Shown: positions 1 to 10,680 of the stretch, piece by piece
Position numbering within the stretch: position 1 is the first letter of the stretch
Layout: each line of letters starts with the position of its first letter
Assembly: GCA_022605425.2 (NCBI GenBank)
Contig: CM061254.1
Location: 620,001 to 684,000, forward strand
Source: Hamiltosporidium tvaerminnensis
Lineage: Eukaryota; Microsporidia; Dubosqiidae
DNA: 64,000 nt
Reading direction: 5' to 3'
The notes under the pieces: model-generated
Told to the model about the DNA's origin: nothing
Databases searched by the model: none
Seen by the model: only the letters and a program-made list of their open reading frames with translations
Made by a program: the position numbers and the translations under genes

Positions 1-44
1 AGCTAATTCTAATTGAAAAAATTTTAACTTTTTCAAGCAGCAAT

Positions 45-109
45 GTTTTTTGAGAACTAATAATCTGTAGATATATTTTTTTGAGAACTAATAATCTGTA
101 GATATATAT
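45..109. repeat. Two-copy tandem repeat, 31-bp period
   Basis: The block containing TTTTTTGAGAACTAATAATC is present twice head to tail, about 31 bases apart and nearly identical. The close identity suggests a recent local duplication in otherwise unremarkable AT-rich DNA. Confidence 0.8.
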
Positions 110-3100
110 ATATCCGATTTAAAAATTTTTAGGTGATTTAAATATTTTTTATGGATATAAAAAGTAAAAACAAAATACACTTATGAAATTACAGAAAAAC
201 TAGATATGAATATCGGATGAAATTAAGCAATAAAAAAAATTCGCCAATTAGAAAATTCTCATAATAAATATCTTTAAAAGCAAAAAAAAGCCATGAGACA
301 GTTCGTATATTCAAAGTTCTATCTTTTAATACAGAAAAGCTTGGTTTTTAGTATGAGTCCTCAAATAGAATACATCTCGGCTTTATTTTTGTATCCAAGC
401 TCTTAGATTGAAAAAATTCATCTTTATGCGCTAAACACGAGTCGAAAAGCAACCCAAACTAGAAATTGCCCAACTTTTAATGCGACACAAACAGGGTATT
501 TTAAGAAGCGCTAATAAAGCCTTTGAGAATTATAGGATATTGTATTGAAATACTTGAACCACTTTAAGTCGAATAAATGAAGAAATTTGGTCAAACGAAC
601 GATTAAAACATACCGATTTTCTTCTTAGGTTTTATTTTCGCCTGATACTGAACAAATGTATAATTTAGAATGATTTTTGAAAAAATCAACGAAATTCAGT
701 GAATTTAAATGGAAAAATTCCTTTCATTTTTAAAAAATTCTATCAGATTCTCATTAATGAACTATTGAGTTTTAGATAAGGATCTAGCTACACATAATAC
801 TCTACTCTTAAGGTAAAACAAATAAAAGGTATTATATGTCAACAAGCGGATAGGTGAAATTTAAAGAACGATTTACAATAGAGACGAAATTGCTTTTGAT
901 GCCGGAAAAATAAAGAAAATTTTAAGCCAAATAATCCGAATCTTTATCTAGAAGGTGCTGTGAATGTGTAATTTCTTTTTTTATTTCGAAGGTTTTTTTT
1001 ACATTTTATATGATAATGGATTCTTAACATACAAACGAAATCAACCGGTTAAAGCTTAGATCTAAGAAAAATTATTTTTCAATGCGATGTCAAAAAAGTA
1101 CGAATTTCTAACTCAAAAATCACTTTTCTAAAAAGACATAAGCAGTGCCGTTTTCTAAACATACATTGGCAGGAGCAATTTGAAAATTGGAATTTAAAGA
1201 ATGTTTTTTTACAAAAGTACCTTGTTATTGATGATGGCCTTCACAATCGAAAATATAGAGAAAATTAATATCCAGGATAATAATTTCTTTTTCCTCATGA
1301 AATAATTAGGGTATATTCTCTTTACACTCTGTACTAATAAAAAGAATTGATGTATAATAGAGGTAATGACAAAATTAAAAATATTAATAAATTTTTGTCT
1401 GTATAAACAATATTTTCAATTTTTACTTTACTATATTGTTGAATTCTTCTATTGCAAACATATATTATATGCGAATTCATGACAGGGTGATTATATATGT
1501 AAATTCTTATAAAACCTATGAAACTTTAATTGCGCAATTAATCATTTGTACTTTTTGTAGCTTAAATCAAATTATTGACAAAATTAGTTCATTTTGTTGG
1601 TAATTTAAAACACTGCTCAAAAATAAACAGAAAAAAGCTACAGATTGAATCAATGACTTCGTCTTCGCCAGTTACTTCCCGGATGAGAGTGAAGGCGAAT
1701 TGAGCATTGGGCTAATGGTTCTACCTTGGAAAACACTTACGTGGTATAGAATATTTAAAAATCTTTAAGATAACAGGACTAACTAAAACAGAAAATTTAC
1801 TAAAAAAGAAACAAAGCCAAAGGCAGCAAAAGTTTAAAAATAAACTAAAAATTGCGAACTGGAATGTGGGAATTCTCATGAGGCAGAAACTCTAAAAGTT
1901 TGTTTATATTCGATTAGAACTCTGAGACAAACAACATTCTTTTAAGGGAAAAAATTAAATATTTTACGGTTAAATAACGAATGAAAAATCTGTAGATTAA
2001 AATGTTACCATTATCATATAAAATTCTGGGCTAACATGTTGTTACTTTTTCGAATATCTTCTAATACCTCTTTAATTAATTTGTACTTTTACAAATCAGA
2101 CATCTTTTTTTTAGTTTTATCTTGTTCCTTTCCAAAATAAACGATTTAATATTTTCGATTAAGATTTCTAAAATCATTTGCTTCGCTTGTTTATTTTATC
2201 GAAGTGGATTTCTCGTGGATCGTAAATTCTCTAGAAACATCATTGACACCGTTTTCTTAGCTCAATTTAAACGATTATTTGAATTCCGTCTTTAACTTTT
2301 CATATTTAAAACTGATTAATTTTCTATCTATATGATATTGATACAGCGAAGAGCTATTTATCAAAATATTTAAAATGCTAACATAAACAGAAGTCGCACA
2401 TAAGAGAATTTTCTACTAAAACGACACAAATCGGTTTAGCAATGTTCTTTCCGTAATAAAACACCCAAAGAACAATTCTTTCTTTAGGAACTATATTTTT
2501 AAGCTTTTTGTCTGGTGATAATAAATATACCGAATATTTCTCTAATACGATGTAAAACTCCAAAATTTAATTTATTGGCATAATTTTTATCATTGGTGAT
2601 TCACATTGGAATCGCCATATGATGACATTGAGCAAAGCATAGTTCCTCATATGCAATTATAGCTGACTTATTAAGAACATCTCATTCCTAATTAAAACAA
2701 ATGCTTGCATTTCATTTAAAAACCTGCGAACGTTGACAAATAGATGAAATAGAAGAAAGAGTTATCGGCAAGATAATGTATGATCAAATTTTCTTTTTGG
2801 TCGACACTGGATGTTGAGTGCTATTTTGTAAAACAATAAAAACTTATATATATAAATGCTTCAAATAGAACTTTCAAGGCTTAGGAAATCTACATATCAA
2901 TTTAACTCTTGAAAAGTACACTATCCTTAAATAAAAACATTCGTGTTTATTCATATTCAGAGAGAATTAAGATTTTACTCAGGTTTGTATTAACTGTTAC
3001 ACAAATTTTGTATTAGAATCACGTGTTCATACAAAGATAATTTAAAATTTATGATTGAGATTGAAAAAGTTTCAAAAAAAAAACATAATTTTCACGATAG

Positions 3101-3465
3101 ACTCTACTAGAATGATTCTTTTTACCATTAAATTAATAGAAAAACCATAAATCCAAACTCTAAATACTATGGATGTATAATAAATGTAGTTTATATTACA
3201 AGTCACGAGGCATAAACCCCCCCATGTCCAATAGAGACCCGGTTATTTTCTAATAATTTATAGAACCCCGGTTATTTTCATATATTTCATCAAAAACTCA
3301 TATATTCAAAATCCGGTGGGGTTTTTTTCTAAATTAAATAGATGGCTATTTAAGGAGAGCGGTATAGTTTAAAACTTATATTTCCTGCATAATGAATTTT
3401 TTAAAATTTCGAAAAGATAAAAAAAGCTTAATGTTACCATTTAATCAAGAAAGAATGTATTATAT
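110..3465. other. No intact gene; possible traces of LTR-type retroelement
   Basis: No credible complete ORF is seen. Short stretches have a higher GC content than the surroundings, for example about 1670-1740, as expected of decayed coding DNA. At 2791-2814 the plus strand reads FFLVDTGC followed by a stop, which resembles the DTG active site of a retroelement aspartic protease. At about 1855-1880 the plus strand can be read as CELECGNSH, vaguely like a gag zinc knuckle. These two hints are too short to prove an element. Confidence 0.3.
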
Positions 3466-3479
3466 TTGCAAACTAAACA

Positions 3480-4720
3480 AACCAAATATAATGAAATACG
3501 TTACATTACGCCGAACAAAACCGTTCTTCGGTTAACATCGTTGTTTTGCTTTGATCATATTCTTCATAAAAATTGCTATAATGTAAAACCGAATTATGGT
3601 AAAAGAAGCCAAAAGTTACTATTTTCATTTTTGTATTCCTTTAGATGTCTTTTTTATCAGAACTTTATCTCCAACAGACAAACACTCGTGTGTTTATTTA
3701 AATAGTTGCTCTATATGGTTCTTTATCGCAAATTTCAAGATTCTAGAAAACAAACGCAAAGATTTTAGCTCGTTTTCGAAATCATCAACTTTTTTGGTGC
3801 GGCGGTACTTTCGGTTTCATTAAGTTCATCACGCACAACCTAGGCAATCCCTAGGCTTCATCGTGTATTCCTCGCATTTTCTTATGTTAAAACCATACCA
3901 GAATCTACTTCAATAGAAGACATTCTTGTACTGATTTCGATTTCATTTATTAGGCTTCTTAAAAGAGGATTGTGAAAATCTGGTTGCCTTGAAGAAAAAC
4001 AGAAATGAAAACTGTTTATTGCACTATTGATTGTTCTACTATAGCCACAAATCACATCATTAAGATGTTATATCTAGATCTTTCTATTTTTTTCATGCGA
4101 TTTCCTTGCTAGCTATCTTTTTTATGTTATGATTTACACGTTCGAATTGACCTTGCGCCATCGGATTGCGTGATCTTAATGTATAACTTTGATGCTAAGA
4201 TATTTCTAAAAAAATTCGAGTATTAAATGTTCAAGGTCTCATATATCATCAGATTCTGTACACTGAAATACCAAAGTTGTTTATTATAAGATTAATGTAT
4301 CTTTTGCTATTTCCATAGTCCTATTAATTATCTTAAAGCTCTACGGATATTTTGTATATGTGCCAATTACATCATAAGTCAGCAATATTGATCATTTTAG
4401 TCACTTTATTTCTGTATATTACACAATCTTACATATAATTATCATACGTGTTGGTGGTATAGTGGATAAATATCGCCGTTTGTTTGTGTAGAATTAAATC
4501 TTCTGCCTGCTTTACAGTCTTCAACATACTTTTTTGTGTAGGCTTTTTTAATCCCATAGTATTTTTGCTCAGTCAAAGCCATCGTATTATTTACTCGATG
4601 CAATAACGTGCTTTGTTTCAATGATATGTTTAATCAAGGCGGGTTCGTGTGAAAATGACTTGCATTAGACGATTTAATCGTTTAAAGCAAATATGATTCA
4701 TGTGCACTTCAAATGCCCTG
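3480..4720 (-). mobile_element. Decayed retroviral-type (Ty3/gypsy-like) integrase
   Basis: Read on the minus strand through many frameshifts, this segment keeps the order of a retroviral-type integrase. About 4610-4490 encodes an H2C2 zinc-finger-like part (HRVNNTMALTEQKYYG, then KKYVEDCKAGRRFN, where the second cysteine is lost). About 4260-4140 is core-like, ending in RNPMAQGQFE, which matches the usual PRHPQxQGQVE signature. About 4060-4010 resembles the conserved NRTINSAIN stretch. About 3680-3630 reads SVGDKVLIKKTSKGIQK, typical of the C-terminal SH3-like domain. No reverse transcriptase is recognisable next to it, so the class could be Ty3/gypsy or another integrase-bearing element such as Maverick. 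Many stops make it non-functional. Confidence 0.7.
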
Positions 4721-5119
4721 CCTTCTGCTTTAAAACTTCTTTTCTTCTGTGGAATACATAACTGGATATTGATGGGTATTAAATATGTTGTGTAAATTTT
4801 TTTTCTAGTCTATTTTTACAACTTTAAATCTTTGGCAATGGAGTTAGATTGCATATGAGTTTTAACAAAATAAATACTTAGAAGAAAATGAACAAATAAC
4901 ATGAAAGCTTTAAATACATTTAGATAGTATGTAATTTTGTAAAATGCCTGTATATTGCCATTTCGAATATGTTTATGCTTTACAAATACAAATAAACACA
5001 AAAAAAACTGAAAAACGCAAGCAAGAAAATAAAAGAGGAATATAAATTTTATTAGGTAATTATTTATATTTACCCTATCCTACCTTTTTTTACAAGAGAA
5101 AGTTAAAAAAAGATAAATA

Positions 5120-6960
5120 AGAAACCATATGGAAAAAAATGGGAAATCAGAAGATGTATAGGAACAACCTGGATAAATAGCGGCGTGAATGTATAAGGGT
5201 CTAAGAACAAAAGGGTAATATAAAATATTTTGTTATAAAATTCCTAACTGTTAAGCTAAAACGAGATTATTTTTTACATGGTTGATATATTGGCTCCTAA
5301 AAAAGTATTTTTTTAATTAATCTAGTGTGACGAAATATTTTTAAACTTGATATCAGTTCGCTTTGTACTTCGATAATGAGGCAGAGTCGGATTGTGTTTT
5401 CCATCTTCTCATATCCCCAAATATTTATAAAGACGAACACTACTTATAAAAAAGACGATATTCAAAAGACGCATCATTAGGAACAGAATTTTCTTTGTTT
5501 GTCTCTAATACAGTGGCCTAGAATAAAACTTAGGCATAATCTGCCCTATCATTTCTACACCGAGCCTTCATCTGTTAAGCGCTTAAGAGTACGATAAACA
5601 AGAGTTGATAAGTAAAGTGCGATTCATTATCATTATGTATTGACACTTTTGTGTACTTCTAATTAGTTTTTTATTTAAAAGATCATTACACAACGCAAAC
5701 AACAAAATTTACAAACAATCTTCTTGCAGAATTACTCTCCAAATCTTCTTGCTTATTATTTTTCAGGCCCTACTAATAGAAATTTTGCATTTTAATATGA
5801 TTACACTAATAAATTTAAGAAGAAGATTAAGTTATTAAGGTTCTCAATGCCTTTAGCGCAGATGAATGATTTTATATGTCTTAAGCTTGCTTTATATTAA
5901 ATACAATTGCCTTAGAATTATTTTCCACTCTTTATTGTGTGCAATATATAACAGATCCCGATTCTCTGCTTTATGCACGTCATTTACCGTCTCTAATTGG
6001 TTTGGCTAACTATCCCAGTCTCTCCACAACATGTTAAACAATATTCCTTACACACGTTGCCGTTAACTTATAGATGTTAGACATACAAGTGATTAGCCTG
6101 TAATAAAAGCCTCTTCGCAGAATTTATTTCGATATCAAATATAAAAGCCCACGAGTAAGCCAATAAACTTGGAATTTTCCTTTTAACCTCATAGCACCAC
6201 AATATCATAATGATGTTTCCAGAGAGTTTGAAGTTTCTTGATGAAGAAATTGTAAATACCATCAATTCCAGTAACTTCCAATTTGAAAGGTTATAAATGA
6301 TACTTTCGAATTCTTCAAGTAGATACACAGGGCGAAGAAAATTACAATACAAATGCAATAATAATCATGATTTTGACTGTGTTATTATTTTTGTTCCACA
6401 TCGTAGACAAAAAATCACAATTTTATTATGCCTGACTATATGCTTAAATTCAATACGTGCAAAAGGCTCATGATAAGATCGACCTAGGAAAAACTAAAAG
6501 ATGCGATCACATTTTTTGAAATTGCTGCCACTTTCATATATACAAGCTTTGACAATGACTTCAAAACCCATTCATCTTTGCTGGACCCCTTAAAGATAAT
6601 CCGATACTATAGCTTAATTTTACTCTACTATGATTTTTTGCAGAATTTTGTTTCAGCAGCGGTTTATTTTTTCTGTCTATAGAGTTTCTCAAATGGTTAT
6701 TTTGACGTACAATTCAGGAATTCTACCTTTTATTTTTCCCTTAAAGGCGGATATAGACTTATGGTTGCCTATTTCCTTGTGATAGAATTACTTTGTTGTT
6801 TTCAAAAAATACACAGGGTTTGTAATTAACCTGGTACATAAGCTCGGCAATATTCACAGACTATTTGATAAGAGCAGTTTAACCACTTAAATTATTTATA
6901 ATATATATACTTACATATAATTTTAACAATGTACAGACTCTGAAGTCGGAATATAATGAG
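5120..6960 (-). mobile_element. Decayed REL-type non-LTR retrotransposon, long relic
   Basis: The reverse complement aligns almost continuously with the element at 24240-27970, corresponding to its bases of about 24880-26660. Matching landmarks include a stretch around 6370-6410 encoding the FWSTMWNK region, GIDGIYNF at about 6260, ITCMSNLYK at about 6080, the motif A region at about 5890, and the GPEK junction followed by the RGILQGD motif B region at about 5700-5770. The reading frame is broken repeatedly. It lacks the same single base after GPEK as the copy at 24.2 kb, so that defect is shared. It appears truncated at both ends: I see no convincing endonuclease part below about 5120. Confidence 0.85.
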
Positions 6961-7257
6961 TTAAGAAAACTTCCAATGAAGCAACAAAGAAACAATATTA
7001 GAGTGGTGCTGAAAAGTCAGACTATATATTATGAAAACGATTATATAAAAATAAGGATAATTATTTGTCAAAATTAACATGTTAAGTATAAAAAATTCGT
7101 AATATAGACTACAGATATATCCAAAATAAAATAAAATGCAATAAATAAATTTTCGATATAGTAATTTTATAAATAAAACAGAGATTAAAATTCATTATGA
7201 AATACATTAAAACCATTAATTTAATAAATTAAAAAAATTATTGTTTAGTTTTGATAA
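6961..7257. other. Intergenic, nothing recognised
   Basis: AT-rich sequence between the retroelement relic and the end of the leucine-rich protein gene. It would contain the 3' untranslated region of the gene that ends at 7258. No motif was identified. Confidence 0.5.
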
Positions 7258-9651
7258 TCAATCCATAGTAGCTTTCTTTGTGCGATTAGTCTCATAAATA
7301 ATCTCACAAGAATACCTAAAACTAGAAATATGGTCAAAATCCAAAACTCCATACAATCCTAAAAATGTATAATTCTTGCATTCAAATAAATGAATATATT
7401 TTTTAAGATTCATTGTTTTTGAAGGTAGTCCTATAAGCAATATCTTGAGTCTTCTGAAGATGAATAGCTTGGTAAATTCAAAATTATAAAAAATATTTAC
7501 ATTTAAGTGCAATTCTTGTAATGTATTAAGAAGATTTGTATTAATAAGTTTTTCAAAAATGTTTAACTCTGGTGAATTTTTTACAATTCCTAATTCTAGA
7601 AAATACAATCGTTTAAAATTGGAAAAATGCTCCAAATCATCCTGGTAAAGAGAAAATACATAATACGAAAGTCTTTCAAGATCTGCTATATTATAAAACA
7701 TAGAAAATATATTTAAACTACTATGAAAATTAATGTTGGCGAATTTAGATTCAACTTCAAACTTCAAGGTTTTAAGTTTAGGTCTATGTAGTATAGATGG
7801 ATGTGGTTGTGATTCTGACATATTTTCGGTCTTAGGAGGAAAATTTCTTCTAATATATAATATATATACTTCATAGAAGCAAAGAGATTGCGTAAACTTG
7901 CAACTCTGTATAAAATGAAATAATTTGGGATTTAATGTATTTTTTGATGCTTTAAATTCGAAATATATAATTGGACTATTTGAAAAATTAAAACACTTGT
8001 CATCGAGAAAGTTGTTATCTTCAAATTTATAAAAGCAAACCGATGTTAACCTATTACACCTCAGGATTATCGACAATAGTTCAGTGGTCAACATTATATT
8101 TGCCAAATATAGTTTTTTCAAAGACTTGAATAAACCTAAAAACTCATAGTTTTTTAGCCGGTTACCACTAGTCTTCAACAAATCAATTTTTAGACGCTTA
8201 ATTCTTTCGAGATTGAATTTGTGAAAATTGAACGATTCATACGTGTTTATATAGAAATGTAAGTCTGCGCCATACAAATATTTATAATATCCATCAACAA
8301 TCGGCATTCTGTAGGTTTCTTGTGAATTTGATATTTTATTCTTAACAGATGAATCTATAAATATATTGTGCTTGTTTCCATTTAAAAAATATTGTGGTGT
8401 TCGATGTTTCATATAATCTATTCGTGACACAATTAATTTAAACATTTTCAAATCCCGAATAATATCAAGATTTTCTATTGTATTCAACTCATGCATTTCT
8501 AAAGAAAAAATATCAAATTGCAATATTTCAGTAGTTTTAAAATAATGCATTTTAGGTAGAAATGGCTTGAATAAAGCGTTATTAATAAGTTTTATGTTTT
8601 TAACCATTTTAAAAAATCCACTGTTATGTAATTTATCAATTAGGGACATGTTATATGAAGCATATATTATAGCTTTATTAATATTATTAGGCATTAAATA
8701 TACAAACTTATTCATATCAAACGAATTTTGAACATCTTTAATATTTCCAATATATAGTCTATTAATATATAAAAGTCTTCGTAATATTCGCCACTTATGG
8801 CAAGGAAATAAACTCATACTGTGTAAATATGGCAGAAAATTTGTTTCAATGAGGAAAATAGTCACAATATATTTATATTCCTTGTTTGCGATCTGCATAT
8901 TTTTAGAGTTGATAAATTGAAATTGTCTATAATCATGAAACGTCTTATAAACTATAAACTCGTTAAACATGTAAAAATCAAGGAAGCATTCCAAAACATC
9001 GCGAATATTAAAATTGTCAAAATGCTTATAATCTAAAAAAGCTGATAATCCTGATTGTACAAAATATTCTTCATTAAAATTTTTAACGTAGAAAACCATA
9101 CTTTTAATGAATTCACAATAATTTTTATCTCTTTCAACGTTTAACACTTTTAGATATCGTAATATATTGAAAAACATTTTTAATTCTAATAACAAAATAT
9201 TATCACTAGACTGCGTTATCTTTAAAAAATACAAAAAATCAAAATATCCTTCTTTTTCTGTGTATATCGATATTTTCGTTTGTTTTTCAGAAATTTTACC
9301 TTCAAGGAAGCCAAATTTAAGAAAGTTATCACATGAATATAATACAGGGGATGTCGTCTCTGTGTGATTCTCCCCTTCTATTGCTCGGTCGCAATTTCGT
9401 AGCGTAGAAGAAGCACCTTCTTGCAGAAAATAGCATCCCACGTCATTTGTAGAAGTCTTGATGTTTTCTTTTTCATTTATAATCCAAACATTTATTTCTA
9501 TTCCGCAAATACAGCTATTTACTGCAAATAATAAAAACAAATGACAATATATAATGCATATCTGCACATAATATCGAATAATATAATTAAAAAAGCATTT
9601 ATACTTGCAATTGAAGTTCGAAAAATATTTTTGTAGATCCATTAGCATCAT
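7258..9651 (-). CDS. Leucine-rich-repeat-like secretory or membrane-anchored protein (797 aa)
   Basis: This long, uninterrupted frame lies in DNA where random ORFs rarely exceed 100 codons. Residues about 27-45 are strongly hydrophobic (YYVQICIIYCHLFLLFAVN), consistent with a signal sequence or signal anchor. Roughly residues 380-797 are rich in regularly spaced Leu, Ile and Phe with LxxLxL-type segments such as FKSLKKLYLANI and TLQELHLNV, resembling irregular leucine-rich repeats. Microsporidia often carry families of secreted leucine-rich proteins, so a role at the host interface or spore surface is possible but inferred. The first ATG is followed closely by two more (residues 2 and 4), so the exact start is uncertain. 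The sequence GCCTACATAA precedes the start and may be a variant of the CCC-type initiator. No catalytic motif was seen. Confidence 0.8.
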   Translation of the reverse strand: MMLMDLQKYFSNFNCKYKCFFNYIIRYYVQICIIYCHLFLLFAVNSCICGIEINVWIINEKENIKTSTNDVGCYFLQEGASSTLRNCDRAIEGENHTETTSPVLYSCDNFLKFGFLEGKISEKQTKISIYTEKEGYFDFLYFLKITQSSDNILLLELKMFFNILRYLKVLNVERDKNYCEFIKSMVFYVKNFNEEYFVQSGLSAFLDYKHFDNFNIRDVLECFLDFYMFNEFIVYKTFHDYRQFQFINSKNMQIANKEYKYIVTIFLIETNFLPYLHSMSLFPCHKWRILRRLLYINRLYIGNIKDVQNSFDMNKFVYLMPNNINKAIIYASYNMSLIDKLHNSGFFKMVKNIKLINNALFKPFLPKMHYFKTTEILQFDIFSLEMHELNTIENLDIIRDLKMFKLIVSRIDYMKHRTPQYFLNGNKHNIFIDSSVKNKISNSQETYRMPIVDGYYKYLYGADLHFYINTYESFNFHKFNLERIKRLKIDLLKTSGNRLKNYEFLGLFKSLKKLYLANIMLTTELLSIILRCNRLTSVCFYKFEDNNFLDDKCFNFSNSPIIYFEFKASKNTLNPKLFHFIQSCKFTQSLCFYEVYILYIRRNFPPKTENMSESQPHPSILHRPKLKTLKFEVESKFANINFHSSLNIFSMFYNIADLERLSYYVFSLYQDDLEHFSNFKRLYFLELGIVKNSPELNIFEKLINTNLLNTLQELHLNVNIFYNFEFTKLFIFRRLKILLIGLPSKTMNLKKYIHLFECKNYTFLGLYGVLDFDHISSFRYSCEIIYETNRTKKATMD

Positions 9652-10389
9652 TTATGTAGGCTTTTCTTGATAATATATATTAAATTTAATATTTAATCTA
9701 AATATAAATTCTTTCATAATTACTGGTGTTTTAGTTTGCATTTAGAACGTTATAAAATCGTTTTATAATCTTTTTATCTTTTTTTGGCAATTATACACAT
9801 TATAATCGATTATAATTGTAAAATAAAAGATAAAAAACTTTTCTATTTGAATTAAAATTTGTCTCTTGCTCATAAAATAAAAAAAAATAGTTTCGCAAAT
9901 CGGATTTGCAATTTGATTTCCTCATAATCAATCAAATTGTGAATGGAGATATTAGCCTTTCCGGGTATGCATATTTATATTTGCGCTTTTAGCATTCTTC
10001 TCTTCTAAAAATTATTAATGCCTTTTTTACATTCAATAATGGTCTCATCCCCTCTTAATTATTAACCACTTACAAAATGCATAGCTTATTCCGAAAGATT
10101 TTTCTGGCTTTAGGGAAATTTATAACTACAAGGTGGTCATTTTCTTTTTACTTGTATTTATACTGAGAATTTTTGAATCCTTTTAACTATTTTAGATCAC
10201 CATTTACAAATAAAGTCAATTTGGAAAAATTTAAAAACAAATTGCAATATAAGATACTTAAAGCATGAACGGAACATAAATATTTAAACTTAAATAACAG
10301 TTTCTCTTTTATTGAAATTTTCCTAAGTCTTTTATTTTAAAAAAATTCTATGTCTTATAATATTCTTGTATTTCATTTAATTTTATTTG
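9652..10389. other. Gene-free AT-rich region
   Basis: Contains the upstream region of the leucine-rich protein gene. No coding, RNA or repeat feature could be supported. Confidence 0.5.
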
Positions 10390-10680
10390 TTTCTTTAACC
10401 TATGATGCGAACACAATCCACAATTAAATTGTAAATTTGCCAATTAAAAGGCATTCGTGCTTTGTTTTTTCTTTGATTGGTTAGATTTTCAGCTCCGGGT
10501 AATTGTTCTTATAAAAGATGAAGGTGTATCAAAGGATATAGATCCCAGCCGTTCCGAAAGTCGATTTGCATAATTTGATGACCTATGTATCTAAGCGAGA
10601 GTTCTTTTCTGCTATCGAGATTTTTAAGCGCTTATAAACCTTAAAAACCATGGAGAAACTCTAAATGGCTTGATGGCACA
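10390..10680 (+). mobile_element. Decayed Ty3/gypsy-like reverse transcriptase fragment
   Basis: Read through frameshifts, the plus strand gives VNLPIKRHS, then IVLIKDEGVSKDIDPSRSES, then FDDL and REFFSAIEIFKRL. This order matches the N-terminal part of Ty3/gypsy reverse transcriptases: an xxPIKxxxY stretch, a PVVLVKKKDG stretch with the DYRxLN region, then the IDDLL and FFSxLDLxSGY motif A region. The aspartate of motif A appears as Glu. The later YxDD motif was not found. The fragment lies well away from the integrase relic at 3.5-4.7 kb and on the opposite strand, so it is probably an independent insertion. Confidence 0.5.

Noticed and set aside
4450-4465. GTTGGTGGTATAGTGG, like the 5' part and A box of tRNA-Gly
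   Set aside because: No matching acceptor, anticodon or T arm follows, and the stretch falls inside the minus-strand integrase relic, whose translation explains it.
6077-6358. 93-codon minus-strand ORF first taken for an ISXO2/Merlin-type transposase
   Set aside because: Nucleotide alignment to 25505-25710 shows it is the polymerase region of the REL-type LINE in a shifted frame; it also lacks an ATG at its start.
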